DNA of 64,000 nt from positions 27,712-91,711 of the forward strand of contig NZ_CAKZHQ010000044.1 of the NCBI RefSeq assembly GCF_936925435.1. Reading direction: 5' to 3'. Within the stretch, counting starts at the first letter, position 1. Every line of letters begins with the position of its first letter. The notes beneath the pieces were generated by a model that worked only from the letters and a program-made list of their open reading frames with translations, ran no database searches and was not told the DNA's origin. Shown one piece after another: positions 9,075 through 17,632 of this stretch. The DNA is from an uncultured Ramlibacter sp. (GTDB lineage: Bacteria; Pseudomonadota; Gammaproteobacteria; Burkholderiales; Burkholderiaceae_C). The position numbers were made by a program, and so were the translations under genes.

Positions 9075-9084
9075 TAGAGGGGAA

Positions 9085-9115
9085 GGTTGCACGGGGGCTG
9101 CAGCCTTTTTTCTTT
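9085..9115 (+). terminator. Intrinsic terminator after the MFS gene
   Basis: GGTTGCA (9085-9091) pairs with TGCAGCC (9099-9105, one G-U pair) across a 7-base loop, and is followed directly by six T residues and a further T-rich stretch. This is a standard Rho-independent terminator for the gene ending at 9033. Confidence 0.7.
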
Positions 9116-9167
9116 CAAGGTGGCGGGGACGGCCCCGCGCGGGCGCGGTTTCGTGTAGAAATTCCCG

Positions 9168-11462
9168 ATGCGCATCCGCACCCACCTGGTCCTCATGGCC
9201 AGCGCCATCTTGCTGCCCATGGCCCTGGCCGCCGGCATCGCCCTGGAGAAAATCCGCGATGGGGAACGCGAAGCGGCCTTGCGCGGATTGCGCGAGACGG
9301 TGCGCGCCACGGCCCTGATCGTCGACCGCGAGGTGCAGGGATCGCTGTCAGGGCTCAAGGCGCTGGGCAACTCGGCGAACCTGGAGACCGGCGACCTGCA
9401 GGCGTTCTACGCGCAGGCCACGGCGCTCAACCAGTTGCCCGATGTCTGGACCCTGCTGCTGGACGCCGACGGCAAGCAACTGGTCAACACCGCCTTGCCC
9501 TACGGCACACCGACGCCCCCGCCGGTCTCCGGGGACCGCGTGCGCAAGGTGCTGGAAAGCCAGCTGCCGGCCGCGACCGACCTGTTCGTCGGGCCGGCCA
9601 CCGGCAAGCTGGTGACCACCGTCTATGCGCCGGCAAAGGCTGCCGGCGGCAAGTCCTATGTGGTGGCGCAGGCCTTCATGGTCGACCACTGGCGCAAGAC
9701 CGCGCTGCAGCAGGACCTGCCGGCCAACTGGATCGTCGCCGTCATCGACCGCAACGGCCGCTTCATCGCCCGCAGCCACAAGGCCCAGGAGCTGGTCGGC
9801 CAGCAGGCGCGGCCGGAGCTGGTCGCGGCCGCGGCCAAGGCCAATGACGGTCTGATCATGCATTCCACCGTCGAGGGCGTTCCTTCCTACGATGCTTTCA
9901 CGCATTCGGCGCTCACCGGCTGGACCATCGCGGTGGCCGCGCCGGTCAAGTCGATCGAGGCCGCCGCCAGCCAGGCGCTGCAGCTGGCCATGGCCGGCAT
10001 GGCGCTGGCCCTGGGCGCGGCCATCATGGCGGCCGCGGCCTTCGGTCACCGCTTCATCCATGCCATCGACGGCGCGGGCAGGGCGGCCGTCTCGCTGGGC
10101 CGGGGCGAGAAGCCCGCGATGGAGCAGTCGGCGATCGAGGAGGTCAACATCCTCAACCAGTGCCTGGTCGAGGCCGGCGGGCTGCTGGACCTGGAACGCC
10201 GGTCGCGCCAGGCCGCGGAGGCCGAGCGCGAGCGGCTGCTGCGCAGCGAGACCGCGGCGCGCGAGGCGGCGCAGGCGCAGAACATCGCCAAGGACCAGTT
10301 CCTGGCCATGTTGGGACATGAGCTGCGCAACCCGCTGGCGGCGATTGCCGGCGCGACCTCGCTGCTGGAGATCGGCGGCGTCGCCAAGGACCGCTCCAGC
10401 CGCTACCTGGACATCATCCGGCGGCAGAACCGCCACCTGGGCCACATCGTCAACGACCTGCTGGACGTCAGCCGCCTTTTGGCCGGCAAGATCGTGCTCG
10501 AGCGCCAGCCGCTGGACCTGGCCGACAGCGTGCACAGCTGCGTGGAAGCCCTGCGTGCCACCGAGCGCGCCATCGGCCACCGCATCACGGTGCGGGCCGA
10601 GCCGGTCTGGGTCGAGGGTGATGCGGTGCGCATCGAGCAGATTCTGAACAACCTGGTGACCAACGCGCTGAAATTCTCCGAAGCCGGCGGCGAGATCGTG
10701 GTGCAGGTGCACCACGACGGCGACAAAGCGGCCGTCAGCGTCAGCGACCGCGGTGCCGGCATTTCGCGCGAGCTCCTGCCGCGGGTCTTCGAGCCCTTCG
10801 TGCAGGGACCGCCGCCGCTCAACCGCACGCAAAGCGGCCTGGGCATCGGCCTGGCCCTGGTCAAGCAGCTGGTCGAACTCCATGGCGGCGTGGTCCACGC
10901 CACCAGCCCCGGGCCGGGCGAGGGCAGCACTTTCAGTTTCTGGCTGCCCAGCATCCCGGCGCAGCAGGGGCAGGCGGGGGGCGCTGCTGCCACCGTGGCC
11001 AGCCGTCGCAAGCTGGTCTACGTGGAGGACAACGAGGATGCCCGCGCCACCATGGGCGAACTGCTGCGCGCCTACGGCTACGAGGTGGTCGAGGTCGCCA
11101 ACGGCGCGGGCGCGCTGCCGGCGGTGCTGTCAGCGCGGCCCGGCGTGGTGGTGCTGGACGTCGGCCTGCCCGACATGGACGGCTACGAGGTGGCGCGCCG
11201 CCTGCGCGCCGACCCGGCCAGCCGCGCCATCCCCATCATCGCCCTGACCGGCTACGGGCCGCGGCGCGCCGGACCGGCCGATGGCACGGGTTTCGATGTC
11301 CACCTGGTCAAGCCGGTCGCGCCGGACGACCTGGTGCAGGCGATCGAGGCGGCGCTGGCGCGCGCCGCCTGCGTGAGCGGCGCGCGCCTGTGGCCTTCGG
11401 CCGCCTGCTTCAGGCCCGCCAGGGCCGGCGCCAGCACTGTCATGTCGGCGGTCTCCGCGTAA
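9168..11462 (+). CDS. Hybrid sensor histidine kinase with receiver domain
   Basis: A 764-residue membrane sensor kinase. An N-terminal helix (about 7-26) and a second helix (about 275-297) enclose a periplasmic Cache-like sensory domain. A HAMP-like linker leads to the dimerisation domain with the phospho-accepting His in LGHELRNPLA (near 384), an N box QILNNLVTNALKFS (near 491), and G boxes DRGAG and SGLGIGLAL. The C-terminal receiver has its Asp in VLDVGLPDMDGY (near 664) and Lys in VHLVKPV. The conserved fold ends near residue 735; the last 30 residues are atypical and read through the antisense side of the neighbouring LysR gene, so the 3' end may have been altered. The ligand is unknown. 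Confidence 0.9.
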   Translation: MRIRTHLVLMASAILLPMALAAGIALEKIRDGEREAALRGLRETVRATALIVDREVQGSLSGLKALGNSANLETGDLQAFYAQATALNQLPDVWTLLLDADGKQLVNTALPYGTPTPPPVSGDRVRKVLESQLPAATDLFVGPATGKLVTTVYAPAKAAGGKSYVVAQAFMVDHWRKTALQQDLPANWIVAVIDRNGRFIARSHKAQELVGQQARPELVAAAAKANDGLIMHSTVEGVPSYDAFTHSALTGWTIAVAAPVKSIEAAASQALQLAMAGMALALGAAIMAAAAFGHRFIHAIDGAGRAAVSLGRGEKPAMEQSAIEEVNILNQCLVEAGGLLDLERRSRQAAEAERERLLRSETAAREAAQAQNIAKDQFLAMLGHELRNPLAAIAGATSLLEIGGVAKDRSSRYLDIIRRQNRHLGHIVNDLLDVSRLLAGKIVLERQPLDLADSVHSCVEALRATERAIGHRITVRAEPVWVEGDAVRIEQILNNLVTNALKFSEAGGEIVVQVHHDGDKAAVSVSDRGAGISRELLPRVFEPFVQGPPPLNRTQSGLGIGLALVKQLVELHGGVVHATSPGPGEGSTFSFWLPSIPAQQGQAGGAAATVASRRKLVYVEDNEDARATMGELLRAYGYEVVEVANGAGALPAVLSARPGVVVLDVGLPDMDGYEVARRLRADPASRAIPIIALTGYGPRRAGPADGTGFDVHLVKPVAPDDLVQAIEAALARAACVSGARLWPSAACFRPARAGASTVMSAVSA

Positions 11463-12232
11463 ACGGCATAGGCCGGGTAGGGGAACTCCGGCGCATCCGG
11501 CACGAGAAACAGCAGGCCCTGCTCCAGGAAGGGCGCGGCGATGTTCTGGCGGAAGTAGCCGGCGCCGCCGGCCGCCAGCAGATAGCCCAGGCCCAGCGGT
11601 CCGAGGTTGGCCGACACCGGCGCGCTGGTCAGTTCGGGAAAGGCCAGGCTGTGCTGGGTGGCGAACTCGCTGCCCCAGTCGACATAGACATAGCTGGCGG
11701 CCTGCGGCGTCTTCAGGCCCGGCGAGCTGCTGACCAGCACCAGCTTTTCCTCGATCAGCAGCTCGATATGCAGGCCCGGCCGCTGGCGCGGCGCGTAGGC
11801 GATGGCGATGTCCATGGTGCCGTTGGCCACGCGCTCGAGCAACTCCTCGGCCAGGCCGACTTCGGCGTGCAGCGCCAGGTCGGGCGCACCCTTGCGCATC
11901 CACAGCAGCCAGTCGCGCAGCAGCGGGTCCCACAGGGCGATCTCGCAACCCACCGTCACCACGGCGCGGCGGCCGGTGGGCACGGCCAGCTGGCGCTGGG
12001 CCCGCTCCCAGACCTGTACCAGGGTCAGGGCGTGGCGCACGAACTGCTCGCCCGCGGTGGTCAGCGAAGCGCCGGCCTTGTTGCGCACGAACAGCTGGCG
12101 GCCCAGCAGGTCTTCCAGCGTGCGCACCCGCGCGCTGACCGCCGTCTGGGTGACATGCAGGCGCTGGGCGGCCTGGGCGAAGCTGCGGCTGGAGACGATT
12201 TCCAGGAAGGTGCGGGCGAGGGTGATGTCCAT
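11252..12232 (-). CDS. LysR-family transcriptional regulator
   Basis: A 326-residue regulator. The winged helix-turn-helix is at the N-terminus (FAQAAQRLHVTQTAVSARV, about residues 18-36), followed by the linker helix and a substrate-binding domain with segments such as LLIEEKLVLVSS. The recognisable fold ends near residue 280 (LAPALAGLKQAAEG). The remaining 45 or so residues are low-quality sequence antisense to the receiver domain of the convergent kinase; the two genes overlap by 211 bases. Such regulators often control the divergent gene, here a small hypothetical gene at 12362. AT-rich sequence between them (12233-12361) would hold the operator. Confidence 0.9.
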   Translation of the reverse strand: MDITLARTFLEIVSSRSFAQAAQRLHVTQTAVSARVRTLEDLLGRQLFVRNKAGASLTTAGEQFVRHALTLVQVWERAQRQLAVPTGRRAVVTVGCEIALWDPLLRDWLLWMRKGAPDLALHAEVGLAEELLERVANGTMDIAIAYAPRQRPGLHIELLIEEKLVLVSSSPGLKTPQAASYVYVDWGSEFATQHSLAFPELTSAPVSANLGPLGLGYLLAAGGAGYFRQNIAAPFLEQGLLFLVPDAPEFPYPAYAVYAETADMTVLAPALAGLKQAAEGHRRAPLTQAARASAASIACTRSSGATGLTRWTSKPVPSAGPARRGP

Positions 12233-12361
12233 GGGCGCTGATCCTGCGGTGGAGTGCTCATGATGCAGAAAAATGCATTGAAATCAAAGATAAATCATTT
12301 TACTTTCTACGGTGTAAACCCTAGGATCGAGGCTGTCTATACAACTTGCCTGGAGCCCTCC

Positions 12362-12559
12362 ATGTCCCGCACCGCCACATTCGCCCCGTCCGCCCGGCTC
12401 GACGCCTCGCCGCTGCAGGCCTGGCTGGTTGCCACCGCGAACCTGCTGGTTGCCGCCTTCACGCCGGCGCCGCGCGGCAGCTACCTTGCGGTAGTGCCTG
12501 CTGCCGCCAGCAGCCGCCTGAGCACCCGCGCCCTGCGCCTGATGCGCTCGGGCGACTGA
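12362..12559 (+). CDS. Small hypothetical protein divergent from the LysR gene
   Basis: A 65-residue frame starting MSRTATFAPSARLDAS, with a central hydrophobic segment (LVATANLLVAAFTP) that could be one membrane helix or an amphipathic helix, and a basic C-terminus. The frame is open 36 codons upstream, into the AT-rich regulatory region, so the ATG at 12362 is preferred. I do not recognise a family. Its position opposite the LysR gene makes it a candidate target. It converges with the MFS gene, with a gap of 8 bases between stops. Confidence 0.5.
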   Translation: MSRTATFAPSARLDASPLQAWLVATANLLVAAFTPAPRGSYLAVVPAAASSRLSTRALRLMRSGD

Positions 12560-12567
12560 GAGACAGA

Positions 12568-13770
12568 TCAGGCCGTGCGCCGCGCCAGCGCCCGCGCGAA
12601 CCAGGCGCCGGCCAGCGGCAGTGCCGCCGCCGGCACCAGCAGCAGTGGCGCCGGGCCCAGATGGTCGAAGGCGTAGCCCGCCAGGCTGACGCCCAGCGCC
12701 TGGCCGCCAAACAGGCTGAAGGCGAACAGCGCCACAGCCGTGCCGCGCACCGCGGGCGCCATCTGGGTGGCATGCGTTTGCAGCGTGTTGTGGAACAGGT
12801 AGGTGCCAAAACCCACCGCCAGTGCCACCGGACCAGCCACCCAGCCGGCGGGCGCCAGCCACCAGGCCAGGTAGCCGGCGCCCATCACCCAGCCGCCCCA
12901 CAGCACCATGCGCCGCTCGCCCAGGCGCTGCACGATGCGCCGCGCCGACATCGCATACAGCAGGCCGCCCACCGCATAGAGAGCGATCAGCGCAGATGCC
13001 GCCGATAGCGACAGGCCGTGGCGCCCATGCAGGTAGGCCGGCAGGTAGGCCATGGGTCCGAGCAGGAAGACGCTTTCGGCCAGTACCGCCGCCAGCACCA
13101 CGCGGGCCCATGGCACGCGCAGCACCGACAGCAGCTGCGCCGCAAAGCCGGCTCGCGCTCCCTCAGGGGCGACAGGCGCCGGCATGTGCCGCACGCGTGC
13201 GAGCAGCAGCACGGCCACCACCGCATAGCCGGCCGCCAGGGTGAGGAAGGCGCCGCGCCAGCCGGCCTGGGCATCGGCGAACAGGCCGCCGGTCAGCTGG
13301 CCGCCCATCATGCCGGCCAGCACGCCAGTCAGCAGCCTGGCCAGCGTCGCCTGGCGCTGCGCGTAGGGCACGGCGTCGCCGATCCAGGCGATCGACAGCG
13401 GGATCACGCCCGCCGCCGCCATGCCCCACAGCACGCGTGTGGCCAGCAGGGCGTCGAAGCTGGGCGCGACGGCGCAGGCGAGGGCGCCGGCGGTGCAGCA
13501 GCAGATGGCGATGCACACCATGCGCGCCTTGCCGTAGCGGTCGCCCAGCGGGCCGAACACCAGCTGCATCAGGCCGTAGGCCACCGAGAAGAAGATGATC
13601 ACCTGGCCGGCGGCGCCGGCCGTCAGGTCGAAGTCCGCCGCCAGCCGGGGCAACAGCGAGTCGCACACCCGCAGGGCGGCGCCGCTGAAAAAGGCGGCGC
13701 TGGACAACAGCAGGATGGTGCGCTGCGTTTCAGGCGGCAGCGACGCGGGCGCGGCTTCGGGGGATGTCAC
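12568..13770 (-). CDS. MFS transporter (12-helix type)
   Basis: A 400-residue major facilitator with about 12 hydrophobic helices. The loop 2-3 signature is seen as GPLGDRYGKARMV, and the helix 4-5 region contains RVLWGMAAAGVIPLSIAWIGD. It resembles sugar or drug efflux transporters of the YnfM/AraJ type, but the substrate cannot be stated. The start at 13770 gives a polar N-terminal tail of about 18 residues before helix 1. The gene lies 24 bases downstream of the uncharacterised gene at 13795-14496 and may be co-transcribed with it. Confidence 0.9.
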   Translation of the reverse strand: MTSPEAAPASLPPETQRTILLLSSAAFFSGAALRVCDSLLPRLAADFDLTAGAAGQVIIFFSVAYGLMQLVFGPLGDRYGKARMVCIAICCCTAGALACAVAPSFDALLATRVLWGMAAAGVIPLSIAWIGDAVPYAQRQATLARLLTGVLAGMMGGQLTGGLFADAQAGWRGAFLTLAAGYAVVAVLLLARVRHMPAPVAPEGARAGFAAQLLSVLRVPWARVVLAAVLAESVFLLGPMAYLPAYLHGRHGLSLSAASALIALYAVGGLLYAMSARRIVQRLGERRMVLWGGWVMGAGYLAWWLAPAGWVAGPVALAVGFGTYLFHNTLQTHATQMAPAVRGTAVALFAFSLFGGQALGVSLAGYAFDHLGPAPLLLVPAAALPLAGAWFARALARRTA

Positions 13771-13794
13771 GTCCCGAGTATCGCGTGGGGCGCC

Positions 13795-14496
13795 TTACCC
13801 CAGCACGATCACCCGGGCCCGCGGCACCGTGGTGAAGGGGTCGTAGCCGACCAGGCCGGCGCGCACCGCCGACTCCTGGTGGGTGGCGATGCGCTTGCGC
13901 TGTTCGGGGTTGGCCAGCCGCAGGGCCTCGGCCAGCTCCGGCTCCAGCCGCACCGTGATGGGGGTGGCCATCTCGTACACCGCACCGGGCTGGTTGGCGA
14001 TCGACCAGGAGATCGCAAGCGTGCCGCTGGGCAGCTGGATGGCCTGGCTGTGGGGCGGGAACAGGTGGCGCACAGCCGTCCAGATGGCCGTGCAGCTCGG
14101 GTCCATCGGCGCCGACTCGGCGGCAGGCTCTGTGTCCGGGCCGGCAGGCTCGCACAGCCAGCTGATGGCCTCGTCCTTGGAGTCGAAGACCGTGAACTGC
14201 AGGCCCTGGGCCCGCGCCACCTTCTCGCTGGTGCGGGTGAGCCGGTCGGGCGCCACCACCGAGGCCATGCGCTGCAGGTGGGCCATGGAATGCGCGATCT
14301 GCTCGCCGACTTGAAGCTGCGCCGCCAGCGGCACCTCGCCCTCGAGCAGCAGCAGGTCCATCAGCAGCAGCTTGTCGCCGTGCGAGCGGGTCACTGCCCC
14401 CAGCTCGCGCAGCATCTCCAGCACCGCCGGCGTGTCGATCGGGCCGGCGAGGCGGGCCTCCACACGGTCGGGGAGGCGGGCGATCTGGATTTGCAT
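13795..14496 (-). CDS. Conserved hypothetical protein with STAS/SpoIIAA-like N-terminus
   Basis: A 233-residue soluble protein. The first 110 residues (IQIARLPDRVEARLAGPID, then KLLLMDLLLLEG and a final FTVFDSKDEAISWL) have the strand-helix pattern of a STAS/SpoIIAA-like domain; this is a fold-level impression. The C-terminal half, from about residue 130, has an ordinary globular composition and no motif I recognise. No membrane segment or signal peptide is present. The role is unknown. Confidence 0.65.
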   Translation of the reverse strand: MQIQIARLPDRVEARLAGPIDTPAVLEMLRELGAVTRSHGDKLLLMDLLLLEGEVPLAAQLQVGEQIAHSMAHLQRMASVVAPDRLTRTSEKVARAQGLQFTVFDSKDEAISWLCEPAGPDTEPAAESAPMDPSCTAIWTAVRHLFPPHSQAIQLPSGTLAISWSIANQPGAVYEMATPITVRLEPELAEALRLANPEQRKRIATHQESAVRAGLVGYDPFTTVPRARVIVLG

Positions 14497-14724
14497 GGTG
14501 GGCGGTCGAGGCAGCCGGATATCTTACTGAGTCAGGGGCCGGCGCCGCTTCTCCAGGTCTGGGGGGAATGCAGAGAGGTGGGGTGTTTGGCTCTCTTGTC
14601 CTATTCGTGTTTTCCCGGCCCTGCGCGGGTCGGGTCATTGGGCTTTGGTGCCATAGCGTTTCGGCCCGCCGTTCCTGCATACTGCCCCATCCCCCAAAGC
14701 GAAGCCTTCGCCAAGGATGCAGTC

Positions 14725-16068
14725 ATGACGTATTTTTTCTCCCTTGTCCTGCAGCAGTTCGGACGCGTGCGCCAAGCCGCTGCCTTGCTTGCTGTGCTGG
14801 CCGCGTGCGTGGCCGGTGCCGCGCATGCGCAAGACACCACCTTCAAGACCGAAGAGCTTGACCAGATGCTGGCGCCCATCGCGCTGTATCCGGACTCATT
14901 GCTGGCGCAGATCCTGATGGCCAGCACCTACCCGGTCGACGTCAAGGACGCCGCGGCCTGGACCAAGGCCAACCCCGATGCCAAGGGTGATGCCGCGGTC
15001 AAGCAGGTCGAGGGCCAGTCCTGGGATCCGGCGGTCAAGTCGCTGGCGGCCTTTCCGCAGGTGCTGACCATGATGGGCGCCAAGCCCAACGACGTGCAGC
15101 GCCTGGGCGATGCCTTCCTGGCCGACCCGGCGCGGGTGATGGACAGGGTGCAGTTCCTGCGCAAGAAGGCGCAGGAAGCGGGCAACCTCAAGAGCAACGA
15201 GCAGCAGAAGGTCAGCACGCAGACCGACGCGGGCAAGCAGGCCATCATCATCGAGCCGGCCCAGCCCGAGCAGGTCTACGTGCCGGTCTACCAGCCTTCC
15301 GTGGCCTATGGCAGCTGGATGTATCCGTCCTACCCGCCGTACTACTGGGCGCCACCGCCCTATTATTACCCGGGCGGCGCCTTCGTCGGGGGCTTCCTCT
15401 GGGGCGCGGCCGTGGTCGGTATCGCCAACGGCCTGTGGGGCAATTGCAACTGGGGCGGTGGCAACGTCAACATCAACGTCAACAAGTTCAACAACGTCAA
15501 CGTCAACAACCGGCGCGAGTCGGGCAACAACAGCTTCCAGCACAACGCGGAGCGTCGCGGCGATGTCCCCTACCGCGACAGCAAGAGCCGCGAGAACTAT
15601 GGCCGCAAGCAGGCCGATGGCGCGCAGAACCGCGAATCTTTCCGTGGCAAGGATGGCCGCGACGCCGAGCGCTCGCGTGCCAATGAAACTCTCAGGGACC
15701 GGGGTGCCGACCCGGCCGCTGGCCGCGACAAGCTGCAGGGCGCAGACCGCGAGCGGGCCAACAACGCAGTGCGCGATTCCAGCAACCGCGGTAGCGTAGG
15801 CGACGGCAGCCGGGGCGCGGGCGGTGGCGACCGTGGCGGCAACCTCGGCGGTGACGGTAGCCGGGGCGCGGGCAACAATGCCTTTTCCGGGGCACGCGAC
15901 GCCGGTGGTGCGCAGCAGCGCAACATTGACCGCGGCCAGGCCAGCCGCAGTTCAGCCGGCGCCGGCGGCGCCAACCGCTCGTTCAGCGGCGGTGCTGCGG
16001 GCGGTGGCGCCCGGGCCGGCGGTGGTGGTGGCGGCGGCCGTGGTGGCGGCGGCGGTGGCCGGCGCTGA
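14725..16068 (+). CDS. DUF3300 domain protein, secreted, Gly-rich tail
   Basis: A 447-residue exported protein. The ATG at 14725 is followed by a signal peptide ending near AAHAQD. The DUF3300 domain then shows the characteristic DQMLAPIALYPDSLLAQ and STYPVDV segments and the QPEQVYVPVYQPS strand. After a Tyr/Pro-rich stretch and a hydrophobic glycine-rich patch (FVGGFLWGAAVVG) comes an Asn/Val repeat (NVNINVNKFNNVNVNN), then a charged and finally almost pure Gly/Arg tail. The frame happens to be open for 1.7 kb upstream, antisense to other genes; that extension is not believed. The DUF2950 gene follows after 18 bases, a pairing I know from other proteobacteria. The function is unestablished. 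Confidence 0.9.
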   Translation: MTYFFSLVLQQFGRVRQAAALLAVLAACVAGAAHAQDTTFKTEELDQMLAPIALYPDSLLAQILMASTYPVDVKDAAAWTKANPDAKGDAAVKQVEGQSWDPAVKSLAAFPQVLTMMGAKPNDVQRLGDAFLADPARVMDRVQFLRKKAQEAGNLKSNEQQKVSTQTDAGKQAIIIEPAQPEQVYVPVYQPSVAYGSWMYPSYPPYYWAPPPYYYPGGAFVGGFLWGAAVVGIANGLWGNCNWGGGNVNINVNKFNNVNVNNRRESGNNSFQHNAERRGDVPYRDSKSRENYGRKQADGAQNRESFRGKDGRDAERSRANETLRDRGADPAAGRDKLQGADRERANNAVRDSSNRGSVGDGSRGAGGGDRGGNLGGDGSRGAGNNAFSGARDAGGAQQRNIDRGQASRSSAGAGGANRSFSGGAAGGGARAGGGGGGGRGGGGGGRR

Positions 16069-16086
16069 TAGGCAGGAGCAAGAACC

Positions 16087-16971
16087 ATGAAAACATTCAA
16101 TCGTTTCTCCATGCAGGCCCGCGCGGCTGCCTTTGCCTTCGTCGCGCTGCTGGGCTTGCCCGCGGCGGCGCAGGCACCGTTTGAAACCGCTGAACAGGCG
16201 GCCGATGCCCTGGTCGCAGCTGTCTCGTCCGGCGACAAGTCGCAGATGGCCCGCGTCCTGGGCAAGGACTGGCGCAGCCTGGTGCCGGTGGAAGTACCGG
16301 CGGCCGACCGCGCCGCCTTCCTCGACAAGGCCAAACAGTCGCGTGCCGTCATCGCCAAGGAAGGCAAGGGCATGCTGGTGGTTGGCAGCGACCCCTGGTT
16401 GCTGCCCGTGCCGCTGCTGCAGGGCAAGGACGGGCGCTGGCGCTTCGACACGGCGGGCGGGCATGAGATCGTCCAGGCGCGGCGCATCGGCCGCAACGAA
16501 CTGTCGGCCATGCAGGCCATGCTGGCCTACGTGGACGCGCAGCGCGATTACGCCAAGACCGACCGCACTGGCGCCGGCGTGCTGACCTACGCGCAAAAGC
16601 TCATGAGCAGCCCAGGCAAGCGCGATGGCCTGATCTGGAGCCCCAAGCTGGGCGACGACAGCCCGCTGGGCGAGAGCTTCGTGCCCAAGCAGGCCGGCGA
16701 GGGCTACCACGGCTACCACTACCGCATCCTCACCGGCCAGGGGGCCGATGCTAAGGGCGGCGCGCGCAGCTACCTGATCGGCAAGAACATGGTCAGCGGC
16801 TATGCGCTGCTGGCCTGGCCGGTGCAGTACGGAAAGACCGGTGTGATGAGCTTCATTGTCAACCAGGAAGGCGTGGTTTACGAACGCGATCTGGGAGCGC
16901 AGACGACCAAGCAGGCCGGCGCCATCAAGGTGTTCAATCCCGACGCGGAGTGGAAGAAGGCCCAGTTCTGA
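16087..16971 (+). CDS. DUF2950 domain protein, secreted
   Basis: A 294-residue protein with a signal peptide (cleavage near AAAQAPF). The family is recognised from FETAEQAADALVAAV at the mature start and the later GEGYHGYHYRILTGQG segment. It lies 18 bases downstream of the DUF3300 gene and is probably co-transcribed, so both products are likely to act together in the periplasm or at the outer membrane. No catalytic motif is visible. Confidence 0.9.
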   Translation: MKTFNRFSMQARAAAFAFVALLGLPAAAQAPFETAEQAADALVAAVSSGDKSQMARVLGKDWRSLVPVEVPAADRAAFLDKAKQSRAVIAKEGKGMLVVGSDPWLLPVPLLQGKDGRWRFDTAGGHEIVQARRIGRNELSAMQAMLAYVDAQRDYAKTDRTGAGVLTYAQKLMSSPGKRDGLIWSPKLGDDSPLGESFVPKQAGEGYHGYHYRILTGQGADAKGGARSYLIGKNMVSGYALLAWPVQYGKTGVMSFIVNQEGVVYERDLGAQTTKQAGAIKVFNPDAEWKKAQF

Positions 16972-16988
16972 GGCCGGTCCGGCGGGCC

Positions 16989-17474
16989 TCAGCGCCGGCC
17001 ACCACCTCCGCCTCCGCGGCCACCCCCGCCACCGCCTCCACCCCCTGGGCCCATGCCGCCGCCGCCACCCGGGCGGCCACCGCCGCCGCTGGCGCCAGGA
17101 GGGCGCCCGCCGCCGCCATGACCACCACCGCCGCCGTGGTAGCCATGGTGCCTGCCTCCGCCGTAGTAGCTGTAACCCAGTCCCAGGCCGACGCCCCAGC
17201 CCAAGGCCCACGGATAGCCATAGGCGTAGGGGTAGTAGGGCGCGTAGTACGGGTAGCCGTAAGCGGGGTAGTAAGGATAGGCGGGATACGCGGAATAGGG
17301 CGCGCTGTAGCTGGTACCCTGGCCTTGGTCATAGGGCGCGACCGCGCCCTCGGCCGGTGGCGCGCCGTCCACCCGGTAGACCGGCCCCGGGTAGGGCAAG
17401 TTGTACAGATAGGGGTCGTAAGCCACACAACCCGCCAGGCCTGCCACAGCCGTCAGCGCCAGAACTGCCTTCAT
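16989..17474 (-). CDS. Gly/Tyr-rich lipoprotein
   Basis: A 161-residue protein with a lipoprotein signal: MKAVLALTAVAGLAGCVAYD, where LAGC is the lipobox and Cys16 would be lipidated. The mature part is low complexity: a Tyr/Pro/Ala segment (PYYPAYGYPYY type), then His/Gly and finally an almost pure Gly tail ending in GGGRR. I chose the ATG at 17474 rather than the one 13 codons upstream because it places the signal at the N-terminus. It converges with the DUF2950 gene (17 bases between stops). A clear relative is encoded at 37170-37676. The function is unknown, perhaps envelope structure. Confidence 0.75.
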   Translation of the reverse strand: MKAVLALTAVAGLAGCVAYDPYLYNLPYPGPVYRVDGAPPAEGAVAPYDQGQGTSYSAPYSAYPAYPYYPAYGYPYYAPYYPYAYGYPWALGWGVGLGLGYSYYGGGRHHGYHGGGGGHGGGGRPPGASGGGGRPGGGGGMGPGGGGGGGGGRGGGGGGRR

Positions 17475-17632
17475 GGTGCTTCCTTGCCCGGCTGGACAAC
17501 GCCGGTATGCCATTGAGCACCTCTCACATGTCGCAAATGTTGGCCGCAGGTATCTCTGCGTTACCTGATGTTTCGAAATCTCCCGGTATCTGGTAGCTTG
17601 CTGGCGTCCCCAGCCACTGCAAGAAGGCCCAC

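Noticed and set aside
13018..14724. Open frame of about 570 codons upstream of the DUF3300 start
   Set aside because: It runs antisense to the MFS gene and to the conserved gene at 13795, has a Gln/His/Arg-rich composition typical of reverse-strand GC-rich codons, and the signal peptide at 14725 marks the true start.
15970..16068. Gly-rich stretch considered as a minisatellite
   Set aside because: It is in frame as the poly-Gly/Arg tail of the DUF3300 protein and is not a regular DNA repeat.
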